Shown here: positions 1-10,077 of the stretch, piece by piece
How the letters are laid out: each line of letters starts with the position of its first letter
How positions within the stretch are numbered: the first letter of the stretch is position 1
From: Chromera velia
Lineage: Eukaryota; Sar; Chromeraceae
Assembly: GCA_018398765.1 (NCBI GenBank)
Contig: JAHBMJ010002083.1
Span: 1 to 22,938 of the forward strand
Direction of reading: 5' to 3'
Length of the DNA: 22,938 bases
The notes under the pieces: generated by a model
Told to the model about the DNA's origin: nothing
The model's input: only the letters and a program-made list of their open reading frames with translations
The model's database searches: none
Made by a program: the position numbers and the translations under genes

Positions 1-420
1 AAGTTCAGGCGAAATACAAACATAATCATTTACTGCAAATGCATCCCTCCCAAGACCAGAAAAAGTGAACGATCCATCAAAGTTAAAGGATTTCTCTTCC
101 CGTCCCTTCCCGACCTTGCATTGATGCAGGCCGTTAAGCAGTATGATCTCCATCTCCTCGCAGAACGAAATCAGTCTCCTCCTCTTTTTATTCACTATCA
201 GATCTTGGGACTGCCTGACAGGCTCACAACTCTCTCTTTTCTATCCCCTCCCTCCCACTTCCCCAACCCCGACATCTTCCTCAAAGAGAATCCTTGGAGC
301 CTCCTTTCCAGTCCTTGCATTGAAGTCTCCTCCAACACATACCTTACCCCTCTTCCCGCCCCCTTTTCTTCTTTTCTCTTCTATGCACTCCTTCAGATCT
401 GTGATCTAGTAGTACACTAA
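1..420 (-). mobile_element. Non-LTR retrotransposon (LINE) endonuclease fragment, degraded
   Basis: Read on the minus strand from 420 down to 1, one frame gives an endonuclease/exonuclease/phosphatase domain of the apurinic type found in LINE ORF2 proteins. Visible marks are GKVCVGGDFNARTG (the catalytic GDFNAR segment, about 330-290), then RRLISFCEEMEI and LLNG, and near the edge the strand-end motif FTFSG followed by NDYVCISPEL, matching the family pattern TFSG..G.S.IDYV. In active elements this domain nicks target DNA for target-primed reverse transcription. The frame is broken by TAG at 406-408 and TAG at 241-243, so this copy is dead. The reverse transcriptase would lie beyond the left edge. 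No initiator or 5' end could be placed. I am sure of the domain and unsure of the clade. Confidence 0.8.
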
Positions 421-812
421 ACGACATTAAACCACACAGTGAACTAGACAGTGAGAGATTAAGTAAGATCAACGTACAAACATATTACAGCAAAACAAAT
501 TAATTGTTTGGCTGGTTGAGCAACTGAGCAAAATCTAGACTAAAACAAAAGTAGAAAGAAAAAAAAAGAAGTTAAAAAAGAAGAAGAAAAAAAGAAAAGA
601 AATAAGGGGAAAAAGAAGAAAGCAAAGGTTTCGATCAAAGAAACGAAGGTAACGAATTAACGGGAAGAAGGAAAAAAAAAAGGAGAAAAAAATAGAAAAC
701 AGAGGAAAAAACCATTCAGTCACTTAAATTGAACGATCACAGCCTAACCCAGAAGCATCCTTTCGCTTCCAATACGCCAGTGCACGCTGCGACCTCATCG
801 TTCTGATCCCTC
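421..812. other. Intergenic stretch with plus-strand polypurine tract
   Basis: No coding signal that I trust. About 541-715 is almost entirely A and G on the plus strand (runs of A and GAAA/AAG units), so minus-strand reading gives only a Phe/Ser/Leu low-complexity peptide. It lies downstream of the ankyrin gene's stop and upstream of the retrotransposon fragment and may include the ankyrin 3' untranslated region. Confidence 0.6.
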
Positions 813-2302
813 TCATCTGCTCCCCTGGTGGAGCAGGATGGCCTCCCTCTGCACAGCCTCGTAAGAAAGGGCAAAGGATCCCGAGCACTCGCACCCCTCA
901 CATCTGTGCACCGTGACGGCAGAGAATCTCCGCAATTGCTTTGAGACTCTCGGTCTCAGAAACAGAAATGGGAATCGAGGATTTCTCTCCAGGACATGGC
1001 CGAGAGCTGTGCAGCCCTCCTGGTCCTTTCCATTCACATCTGCCCCCCAATCGATCAGCAGCTGCAGAATTGTGTGCTTTTGCTTTCGTGCAGCACGGAT
1101 CAGCGGTATGTACCCCAAATCATCGACCACATTCACATCCACCCCACGGGAAAGAAGAGGTTCCACCAACTCTTCAAATCCCCAGGTGATGAAGAACTGC
1201 AGCAGCCTGAGGGGCCACGAGGACCTGCCCACTCGAATGCTCTGTAGAGTGACAACGGAGGTTTTTGCCACCAAATCCTGAAGTGTCTCATTCAAAATGA
1301 AACTGAACGCAACGTCATTCGACGTGGGCACAGGAGAATTCCCGTAGTACCCAGTGAAATGATAAAGTCCTCTCTCAGCAACGTCACAGGCAATTTGAAG
1401 AACCTTGTGGCCCTCCGCGTCTGCGGCTTCAACGTTTGCCCCCTCTGCTGCCAGAAAACGAACCATGCGCCACTAGCCGTGACGAGAGGCAGCCATCATG
1501 GCAGTGTCTCCAGTTCTCGCAGGACGCATCTGCCTGACAACGGCATTCTCATCTTCCTCTTCCTCTTCCTCCTCATCATCATTCTCATCTCCATCTTCCC
1601 CTTCAGCATCATTCTCGTCTCACCCTCTCCCTCGTCTTCTTCTTCCTCCTCTTCTTGCTCTTCCTCCCCCTCCAACCCTTCATCTTTCTGTGGTTGATTC
1701 TCCTCGTTTACCTGCGGAAGCGCTTTCACCTCCAGGTCTGCACCTCCGTCCTCCACGATCATCTGAACGGCTTCCATGCTGTCGGCACAGACGGCCATCA
1801 GCAGCGCCGTCTGACCCCCCAAAAGTCCGTTGACATCTGTCCCGATCTTCAGGAACAGCCTCAGGCCATCTGCGGTGTTTGTGCCTGTCAAGAAGCTAAA
1901 AAGCTCTTTCTGAAAATCTTCTGGCGTCACTGGACAGAACAATCGGATGGTCTGACCGACCCCCTGAACCGCGCCCTGAAAGAAACGTGAGAGATCTATC
2001 TGATAGTATCCGTTGGTTACAACTGCAAGGCGCCTGCGTGCTTCATGAAAAAAGTCCTTTCCGATCACTTTCAAAGAATCCAAAGCAACAACATCCTCAT
2101 GGCGCACTCGCAAAACACCTTCTGTGGCTGCAGCAGCAGCAGTGCCACCCTTTCCTGCCAGCTGATCTTCCAGGAGCTTCTCGATGAGTTCAACTCCTTG
2201 AAACATCATCTGGACAGAGGAGGAAAAAGAAACTTTCCAGCGCCTCAACTCTTCCAGGAAGGCTTCTGTAGTGGGAGGGAGACTTTCGGCTGACTCCCCC
2301 AT
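813..2302 (-). pseudogene. Ankyrin-repeat protein gene, broken by a frameshift and a TAG stop
   Basis: The start used is ATG at 2302, giving MGESAESLPP. Residues 1-160 form an alpha-helical domain containing GKDFFHEARRRLAVV and NGYYQIDL, which I take to be specific to a multicopy ankyrin family. The first ankyrin repeat follows at residues 163-192 (GQTALLMA to GADLEV). Next is a Glu/Asp-rich linker in which the reading frame shifts near 1620; the new frame continues acidic (DENDAEGEDGDEN) and runs into a second repeat, GDTAMMAASRHG. A TAG at 1473-1475 replaces exactly one residue before WRMVRFLAAEGANVEA. Two more repeats follow, including LLSRGVDVNVVDDLGYIPL and LLIDWGADVNGKD, before a TGA at 813. 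Ankyrin repeats mediate protein binding; no partner is indicated. Alternatives are a short unrecognised intron in the linker or sequencing errors. An upstream exon is possible, with an acceptor-like GTGTACAG near 2350. Confidence 0.65.
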
Positions 2303-2866
2303 TTTTTCGGTGCCTTTTGTTGTCACCCTGTCTTGATCGTTCCTCTGCTGTACACACGGGAAAAGTGAGGGGTCGGGAAGTATGTTCGACCTGCACCAAG
2401 AGCCCACACACATTTGACAGCAATGGCAGACAGGTTCAGTGACAACGTATATATCTGAAAACGTGTGCATGCACGTCTGCACGACACAGAACCGAAATTT
2501 GGATGCCATTTCAGATTGAATCGCGTGATGTGATTCGCGTGCGCGACCTCGAGGCCGCGCGCACCTCGCCGCCGCGATCCGGCATGATCCGGCTGCATGC
2601 CCAGCAAGAAAAGCTGCATGAGTCCGGAGTGACAGTCCATGTTTTTCAATGGGTTGAAAATCCAAAAGGAAGCAGTCATGTGGCCAGCCTACGCACCGGA
2701 GTGCTATATTTTCTCCCTTCCTCCTTCGATGTATCCTGGGTCCAGGGGGTTTGGGCTCTCTACTGCGACTTCCTCAATTGAGAGAACGAATTCCTCCCGT
2801 CTCTTCTCCCCGGCCTCTCCTCACGGTTGCCCTGTTCTCACGTAGAAAGGTTCAAAACTCAAAAAG
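2303..2866. promoter_or_regulatory. Divergent intergenic region between the ankyrin and helical-repeat genes
   Basis: These about 560 bases separate two genes transcribed away from each other, so they should hold both 5' regions. 2520-2600 is strikingly CpG-rich (GCGTGCGCGACC, GGCCGCGCGCACC, CGCCGCCGCGATCC) compared with its flanks. No TATA box stands out. An open frame continues upstream of the ankyrin ATG on the minus strand to 2665, but it is Cys/His-rich and unlike the protein that follows, so I treat it as noncoding or 5' untranslated. Confidence 0.5.
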
Positions 2867-3464
2867 ATGTCCCTGTCCAGGCGAATGGGTCTGGCAGACA
2901 GAACTGGTGGCTCTCTCATGCGGAGACATCCCTGCGTCCAGGCGGTGATGAATCTGCGCATGCAAGGGGAGACGGACTGTCGTCCTTGGGAAGAGGCTCA
3001 GAGACGGGCGGAGGTTGCCGTCTCCTCTGGAAGTCTCTCCCCTCGAGGAGTCGAGGTGCTCCTCAGTGAGTCGTTCTTCCAGTCAGCGGACGGAAAGCAT
3101 ATAGAGGGGCTGGTATAGAGGTATCCGATCGTGCTTCATAGACAACGAACTAATCTGGAGACTTCTTCGAGTGAAGAGACGCTCAAGACAGTGTCTGTGT
3201 CAGCGGCCGCTATTGTTCGTTTACTGGCGACCCGTCCGTCTGGACACATTTTATTCCCTCTGCTTCAGACAATTTTGCAAGATGCCTATTGCGTCTCTTC
3301 CAATTTGTCTGGAGGCATGAACTTTAGAGTGCGCCATTTCCGTCTCTTTACTTGCGCCGCGTCTCCCTTCGGTCTGCTTCTTTCGCCTTCATTTCGTTCA
3401 GCTTTAGCCCGCCCCACTCGTACAGCATCTCCCCCCCCCTCTGTCTTTTCCTCAGTCTTTCTCC

Positions 3465-3512
<48 letters not shown>

Positions 3513-6500
3513 CCTTGCGTGTGCAGAGTGCTTCTCAAACAGCCCCCTTCCGAAGGAGCGTCTGACCATCTTCAAGGCTGCAACTCCACTGGCTCTCGAA
3601 TATGTGAAGACAAGGAAAATATCAGGATCCGCTCTGTGGTCTGTCCTGACGTCCTTCCGCAAGTCGGGCGTGCGGGACCAGCACTTTCTCGAAGAAGTGG
3701 AGAGGGAGTGGCGGCGCTACCTCCCTGCTGCATCCTCTCGCGAGTACTCAACAGCGGCCTGCAGTCAGTCAGTAAGTGAGTCAGTCAGTCGATCAGTCAG
3801 CCCCGGCATCTTCACGTCCTTGTCAGTCGTTTCGTGTCTGGACTGCTTGTGAGTCAACCAACAGATCGTTGTTGTGTTCAAAAGAACGAAGTCTAAGTCA
3901 CAACATTGAGTGAAGAAAGTTGGATGTGTGGGCATTTGCAGATCCGAACTTTGTATCCTCATCTGTCTCCACTTTTTGTGCCTCCTTCCCTTCCCGGATC
4001 TTTTCTCTCTCTCTCCACACACTGCATGCATGCAGGTCTCGCTCGTGTGGGAGTTCTCTCTTTTGATCTCCTCGAGGCCTCTCTGGACAGGGCAGCGGAG
4101 GAGGCAGACGGGTTGGCACTCGAATGTGTGGGCATGCTCGTCTGGGCACTCGAACTCGCCACCAATAGGGCGGCAGTGGCGGCAGCAGCAGCAGGACGCG
4201 AGAGAAGCAAGTTGAACCGTGTGTCCTTGCAGAGAGACGGGCGTGTTCGCCTGTTGGTCCATAGGGCGACTGAGATTTTGTCCAGAGAGAAAGGGAAAGG
4301 GGGAGAAGGGATGGAAACGGGAGTCGCGACAGACACCGTGACACTGGTTGCGATGTCGTGTATGCGGTTTGGAGTCTCCACACCTGAGGTCTGTTTGGCT
4401 GTCCGGTTTTCTTTTTTTTTTTTTGCATGTATGAGGTTTTCCTTTTTTTTTGCATGTATGAGGTTTGGAGTCTCTACACCTGAGGTCTGTTTGGCTGTCG
4501 GGTTTTCCAACGAACTTCTATGCCTGTGATGAAAGAAGCGTTTTCTAAATGGAAGGTCAGAATTGTTGAATGCGGACAAATACACGTCTTTTTCTTTTGC
4601 TCCATCGCGTGTTGTGTGGACAGAGTGGAAGGAATGAAAGTTGGTTCCTTTCTTTCAGCCTTGAATCTGAGTGAACACGTGTGAATCCTTTTACTTTCTG
4701 CGCTGCCAAACAAGCGGAAGTGCGTGCGTGTTGAACTTTGTGCCATTGATGTCTAGAAGTTCACTCATGCAGAGATCTCATGCGTCCTTCCATTGGAGTT
4801 TCTTCTCAATAGATCGCAATGATTCCCCCCCCCCCCGGTTCTGCAGTTGATAAGGGGAGTTGGCGATTTTATCCGAACGAAAAAGGCGGGTGAGATCGAG
4901 CCGAGGGAGACTGCCTTCCTCCTGAATGCCCTTGCAAGATCGGGATTCAGGGACAGACAGGTGTTCAAGGCATTGGGCACGCACCTCATGGCTGTCACTC
5001 ACAAAACACCTGCAGGCAGTCCTGGAACGCTGCCTACTTCTTCTTCTTCTCCTTCCCCGTCTAGTTTTGAGGAGAGTGAATCGGAAGGGGAGGAAGAAGA
5101 CGAAACGGCTGTCCGAGTGTGGCCGTGGGGCGAAGATGAGTATGGGACAGGGGGGCGGGGAGGGGAGGGGAAGTTGGCGTTGGAGGTTTTGGTCCCCAAT
5201 GAGTTTTGTATGGTGTTGCACGCTTTTGCGAAGTCTCAGTCGTTCATCACACCTCAATTGTCGTCCCTTCTGTTGAAAAGAACTCTCGAGCTTGCAACGG
5301 TGATGGAATTACAAGACGCATCTCAAATGCTTTGGTCGGTAGTGCGGTTAGATTTGTGTGTGAGCAACTCTGCGCCTGTTTTCGAAGCTTTGCTTGATCG
5401 GGTGGGCGTCGCAGCAAGGGAGGCGGAGAGACGGGAAGCTGCGGGGGGAGTGAAGGAAGGATTCGGACATGACGATGAGAAATGGAAGCTGGATGAAGTC
5501 GTGATGGGCATGACGGCTTATGCAATGAGAAAAATGGATGCGAGAAGAGAAGGGCAGAGGGAAGTTCTGGGCGCAGTGGGTCGGCCCTTCGTTGAGCGTC
5601 TCTTGCCAACAGCACGTTTGGACAGCGTCCTTCAGCTCTGCTGGTCGGTTCGTTTGTTTGGTGGGTGGTTGAGTGGGATGGGGGGATGTTGTGGAATATC
5701 TATTCCCTGCATGCATGTTTGAGCTGTTTGTTTGGGATTTCGAGGAGTGGGATGTGTTGAGGTCCTCCCTCGTGCGTCTGGATCAGTCTTTCTGGAAACG
5801 AAAGAGGGTCACTTCCTTTCCTTCGCTTCGTTTTGTTTTGTTTGTTTTTGTTGTTTTGATCAAAAAACAAGCAAACAACTGGCATTCTTTGTTGATGGAT
5901 CTTTCCTTTGTTGCAGGACTTTGAGTGAACTGGATTATTTCGACGAGTTGGACAGACTTCTGACTGAAAATCGGGGAGAAGGGGAAAGGAGAGAGGAAAG
6001 GGTGATGGCGCGATTGATGTGGAGACTGAAGGAGTTTGACAAAAACCTCGCAGCACAACAAATGCTGTCTCTTCAGTGTATGGTGAGGTCTTTCAGATAT
6101 AAGCATGGGAAAGTTTTTGAGAAGCTCCCACGAGATTTGAAAAAATTTGCCTTTCGGGTCCTGAACGTGCAAGAAGTTTGGGAGGGCATTCAGAGATCAG
6201 ACCAGAGAGAGAGGACCAGACATGCAGTGACAGGAGCAGCGCCGATTAGATACACTGATGGCTCTCCAATGTCAAGGTCTCAGGCGGCAGTCTCACCGTC
6301 ACCGGATGTCGGCGAAGCGGCCCGCCACGTACAAAATTCTTCGGACGTGCCGGGGTCTTTTCAACATGTTGGAAGAGAGGATGGACGCATACCACAGACC
6401 GACCCTGCTCACGTCCCTCCCCCTGTTTCGACGAGCCCCCTTCGGGGGAGGACCCAGGCAAACGGGGCCCTCTCTGCTCCCCCCCGCCCCCCTCCCTCGC

Positions 6501-6754
6501 AGAGCCCTCCCGGGTCCCCTTCTGACTGTGCGCCCGCTTTCACTCCTTTGAGGGATGTGGGGGCGGTGCAGCCAGAGAGTGGCGATGCGAAGTCAGAAGA
6601 TATTGAGAGGGGGCAAAGTGCTCCCCGTGAACCTGTCAGACAAGAGGGTGACATCGCTGAAGAGCTTTCGAGAAAACTGAGGCAGAAGCAGTCAGGCAGC
6701 CTTCCAACCCCCCCCTCCAGTTTTCCCTCCCGTGCTGCTCGTGTATCCGCCTAG
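2867..6754 (+). CDS. Alpha-helical repeat protein (FAST/RAP/octotricopeptide type), probable organelle RNA factor
   Basis: Five coding exons join in frame: 2867-3065, 3527-3763, 4036-4388, 4847-5664 and 5917-6754, for about 814 residues ending in TAG. The first 35 residues are Arg-rich and acid-poor (MSLSRRMGLADRTGG), like an organelle presequence. Residues 67-620 are repeated helical pairs with the pattern of FASTK/RAP and OPR proteins: ALWSVLTSFRKSGVRD, ARVGVLSFDLLEASLD, LLNALARSGFRDRQVF, MVLHAFAKS and LQLCWSVRLFGG. Exon 4 carries an acidic Ser/Glu insert (about residues 325-360). From about residue 640 the tail is Pro/Ser-rich and looks disordered. I see no C-terminal RAP domain, which many relatives have. 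Relatives bind organelle RNA and act in its processing, stability or translation; this role is inferred. The exon 2 donor is ambiguous because it sits in GTCA repeats at 3764-3790; 3763 keeps the frame and restores the YSTAACSLARVGV repeat. Intron 4 has the weakest donor (GTGGTT). No other start is obvious. Confidence 0.85.
3469..3511. repeat. (GT)n microsatellite in intron 1
   Basis: An uninterrupted GT dinucleotide run lies 15 bases upstream of the acceptor GTGTGCAG of exon 2 of the helical-repeat gene. It takes the place of an ordinary polypyrimidine tract next to the 3' splice site. Confidence 0.95.
4359..4506 (+). repeat. Tandem duplication of an exon end and its splice donor
   Basis: The block 4359-4409, which ends exon 3 of the helical-repeat gene and includes its donor (CCTGAG/GTCTGT at 4388/4389), recurs with few changes at 4455-4506, giving a second donor at 4484/4485. 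A shorter partial copy (TGCATGTATGAGGTTTTCC) and two T runs lie between them. The donors are 96 bases apart and the intervening 32 codons have no stop. Confidence 0.85.
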
Positions 6755-8268
6755 GTATCCGCATAGTCCTCAGCCTGAGGCTGGAGAGGTGATGGAGACG
6801 GCACATGGCGGCAGACCGCTTCATCGACTAATGCCCGCATTCATCCCCATAATCCTGCCGTCAGCTCAGATGACACCAGCAGTAGCCAGATTCAAGTTGC
6901 TCCAATTTAGCTGACTTGAACGCTGAGCGTGAAATATGACTGGAAGTGTTGTATATAACTAGGCCCCCTAAAACTTCAGTATATCTCGCCAGGGAGACTA
7001 GCCCTACTACCCTAGACGATAAAATTATTGAATAAACTTCATGTCAAAGAAATCGATCCAGAAAACTGGCTGAAAAGTAGAAGAAATACTTTTTGTGAAA
7101 CTGTATCTAAAGATGTTTTTTCTTATTGGTCTATTGATAAGACTCTATATTGATTTGATTGATTGATATGTTCTGCCCTAGGGCCTTAGCTATTTCTCAC
7201 TGAATTTTAAAAAATATGTTTTTTGCATATCGCGAACGACCCAGGGGTACCAAATGACCCACCTTAGTTTCAATAGTGATTATATGGGCAAAGATGACCC
7301 AATATAACCCTAGAATCATAGTAGTAAGTACACTAGGCCCCAAACTCTTAAAAAGGAAAGCTTGATCCAATACCGTCCCCAAAAATGAAATTTCGCCAAA
7401 CTCTAAAATTTTATTCAATAATTTTGTCGCCTAAAGTTGTGTTCCTAAGTAACAGACTATTAACAGCCCGAGTGTCTAGTAAAGCCTAGTATAGCTTTTG
7501 TGATATCTTAAAAGTAGTTGTACAACTATAATACTAAGGTATTGTATTTACTATTATATAGAAATCAAAATAAATCTAGAAATTCAAGTTAATTTACATA
7601 AGCAAATGAATTTAAATAAATTCAAATATTTAATTTATAATAGTACCTAGTCATGTAGTATACAGAAGCATCATAATAGTGATAGAAATAAATCGGATAA
7701 GACATTTAACCTTTGTATAATTTTTAAAAAAGTTATTTCATAATTTTTATTTCATGTAATTTCAAGTTTAAAAGACTATAGGGTCTGAGGAAAAAACGAT
7801 TTCTCACATGCAATTAATAAAATTTGTTTCTGTCTAGACTTTTGCCTTCATCATAATCTACTAATTAGAAAAAAAAATGTTAAGAGGTAGTATGTAGCGC
7901 CTTTGGCACCGACTATAGCGCCGACTGTCTAGGTATACCCTAAAACCTCATTTCTCAAAAACCGCTTAACTGTGTGTCGACCAAGTTTAATCAAAAGTAG
8001 CAGTCTTTATATTATAAATTATATATATATAGTAGAAGTTTTTTCCATTGGTGTCATCATGTGTTACTATCTTTCTCAGATCAATTTTTCCTTTTTCTTC
8101 AATAGTTTGAACGCGAACTTAATTTCCCTTGCCGAACGCTAGAAGTATCCGTGACTGGATATGGTTATAGCGATGGCGCATCATAGTCAGTGGCATCATC
8201 CTTCGAGCTGCTGTAGAACCTCCTGAAGCAGCCATTCAGCAGAAAATTCCGAAACGGACACTGCAGCG
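6755..8268. other. A+T-rich gene-free stretch
   Basis: After the TAG of the helical-repeat gene there are about 200 bases of ordinary composition (probable 3' untranslated region). From about 6955 to 8150 the sequence becomes strongly A+T-rich with many short stops in all frames. The longest minus-strand frame (7197-7418) is hydrophobic and resembles nothing I recognise. TTCTCAAAAACCGCTTAAC near 7952-7970 and repeated ACCCTA/CCCTAAAAC words give it the look of an old transposon remnant, but I found no convincing terminal repeats. Confidence 0.6.
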
Positions 8269-8966
8269 TCAGGCTAGCTGAAGTTGGAGAATCTGCAACG
8301 AGCAAAAGTTGAAGATTGGCTTGCACCATGATCCATGGACACGGCAGAAACCCTAAAAGAGCAGAAAGACATACCTCAATCTCCCCCTTCGTTGCTGTCC
8401 TACTCCTCGTCCTGCACAGCCTCGTCTTGAGCAAGCCTGTCCAACGTGTTTCGGGTTCTGTGGTGCGCAGGGACGAGTTCCAGCTGCCGCTCGGCCTGGG
8501 ACAGCAAGTCGCGAGAGTTGGGAAATCCAGAGAAGAAAGCGTCACACTGCTTCAGAAAAGGAGTGCCAAAACCATTCAAACGAGGCTGACCCGAATGCGG
8601 TTGACGATTTGGGTGTCCTCCTCAACTTCTTTGAACCACCGTAGCTGCTTCTCATAACACCATCTTAGTGACTTTATCATGGTGTGATGGAAAAGGTCGT
8701 GTTGATGCACTGTAGGAGCCTCAGGGTATTTGATACAGATCTAGCTTTCCGACGTACCATGGAGAGTCTCTCCGTGATACTGCTTCGTTTCCCGACTGAT
8801 CCTCAATCTCGTACTTCTCCGCAGCCTCGCTCAGGTACATCTCAAAGAGCTCACCAACTGTCATCTCTTCACTGTCAAAATTCACCTTTTCCTTCTCGGG
8901 TTTGTGCGGTACCACTGCCCTGGTGTCATCGAGAACCAAGACGAACAGAAACAGGAAAAATCTCAT
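8269..8966 (-). pseudogene. Decayed gene for a small secreted protein
   Basis: ATG at 8966 begins a clear signal peptide (MRFFLFLFVLVLDDTRA) followed by a hydrophilic, Glu-rich region (EEMTVGELFEMYLSEAAEKY). That frame stops at 8721, but coding-like sequence continues without a gap in a second frame (KYPEAPTVHQHDLFHH, then KSLRWCYEKQLRWFKEVEED) to TGA at 8576. It then continues in a third (NGFGTPFLKQCDAFFSGFPN to RLAQDEAVQDEE) to TAG at 8400. One possible intron, 8293-8374 (GTATGT to TTGCAG), would precede a last short exon ending EILQLQLA and TGA at 8269. No splice pattern I tried removes the frame changes, so I read it as a decayed gene. Clustered sequence errors are the alternative. I do not recognise the family. 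Confidence 0.5.
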
Positions 8967-10077
8967 GTTGCTGCGCTCGTATATTTTACTTTCCTGCCTG
9001 CCAAAGATAGAGCCAAAGACAGGAGGTTCTCAGACACTTTGTCTGCCTCACGAAGATTGAAGTGAAGGAAGCCAGGGTTACTCGTCTTGATGGGTGGCCC
9101 GCACTCTAGCTGAATTGCTGCATGGACATTTGATCGGATGGCTTTAGAATTAGATGCATATTACTATGCGTCAATTCAATGAGCCGTCAGTGACACGGCC
9201 GGTTCAATCGCTGCATTGTCTGTCCAGTGACTCCAGTCTGGTGCGCTGCCGTGCCATGCAGGGCGTCATTAGAGCGATTTATTAATAGAGCGTTGCATGT
9301 TGCAACGCGCGGTTGCATGCATGCGTACGTGGAGCCCGCTCGCGATACGGTCGATTTGCATGCATGCATGTAATGTGCACGCACCTGTATATGTAAACTA
9401 TATGTAAACTTTTTATTTTTTTTTTCTTTAATTTTCACGACGGTGTACGCGTATATAAGCCCCTGCCCTTGAATATTGGACGCACGTTTTGAGACCTCTC
9501 TGTGGTCAACTTTGCCACGGCGCACCACCCACCCGCCCCTCATTGTCCATGTATGTAACTTGTAAAATACATTTATTTTTGCGTTTTTTCGCGCACACCG
9601 CGAGCGTGACAAAACCCTTTATAGGGCAAAAACAATAGGGATCCACCTTGGAGCGACCATTTTTTAAAATTAAAAAAATGAAAAAAAGAAAATAAAATGA
9701 ATTCTAATATAGTAAGTGATAATGCAAAGCCAAGCCAAATCGTGCGTCCAATATTCAAGGGCAGGAGCTTATATACATATAATGTTGATCCGCATGCAAT
9801 GCATGATGCATAATTAATGCATTATATATAATTCATGATCGAAGAGTTCTTAAAGGCTTTCCCATCATTCCATGTGCTGCCATTTGCTGTATGCCATACT
9901 GTCAGCAGCCTAAGGTCAGCCGGCTCCATGCATGCATTCCAAGCGTCTACATCGACTTGAAGATTTCATCAGACAAACGTGCACGGAGAGTGAGAAAAAG
10001 TCTAATCTGATGACTAACCCTCATTCCGATGTCAAACTAACTCCGGTGTGAGCTTGTGTTTTTGCCCCTGCTTTCAG
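8967..10077. other. Gene-free stretch containing a MITE-like element
   Basis: No supportable exon. It holds several TGCATGCA words (9314-9370, 9790-9812, 9927-9934), the inverted-repeat element annotated separately, and alternating A/T-rich patches. The missing first exon or exons of the gene at 10078 may lie here, but no ATG with a matching phase-1 donor stood out. Confidence 0.5.
9451..9776. repeat. MITE-like element with 36-nt terminal inverted repeats
   Basis: Positions 9451-9486 and 9741-9776 are inverted copies of one another with a single mismatch over 36 bases. Each arm has GTATATAAG at its outer end and GGACGCACG at its inner end. The 254-bp spacer has no open frame, contains the small palindrome CCCTTTATAGGG, and is very A-rich on its right side. 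The size and long near-perfect arms fit a non-autonomous DNA transposon or foldback element. No clear target-site duplication could be read beyond TA-rich flanks. The outer TATATAAG could instead be a TATA box in each orientation. Confidence 0.7.

Noticed and set aside
913-1281. Plus-strand frames opposite the ankyrin gene
   Set aside because: The minus strand carries clear ankyrin repeats; these are antisense shadows.
1473-1475. TAG as a reassigned sense codon
   Set aside because: The helical-repeat gene ends with TAG at 6754 after a plausible terminus, and the ankyrin gene also has a frameshift, so decay or error is simpler.
5665-5916. Using the stronger donor GTGGGT at 5661 for intron 4 of the helical-repeat gene
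   Set aside because: It is phase 1 and would create an immediate stop after the acceptor; 5664/5665 keeps the frame and the repeat pattern.
7197-7418. Hydrophobic 73-residue minus frame in the A+T-rich island
   Set aside because: No Met context, domain or neighbouring exon supports it.
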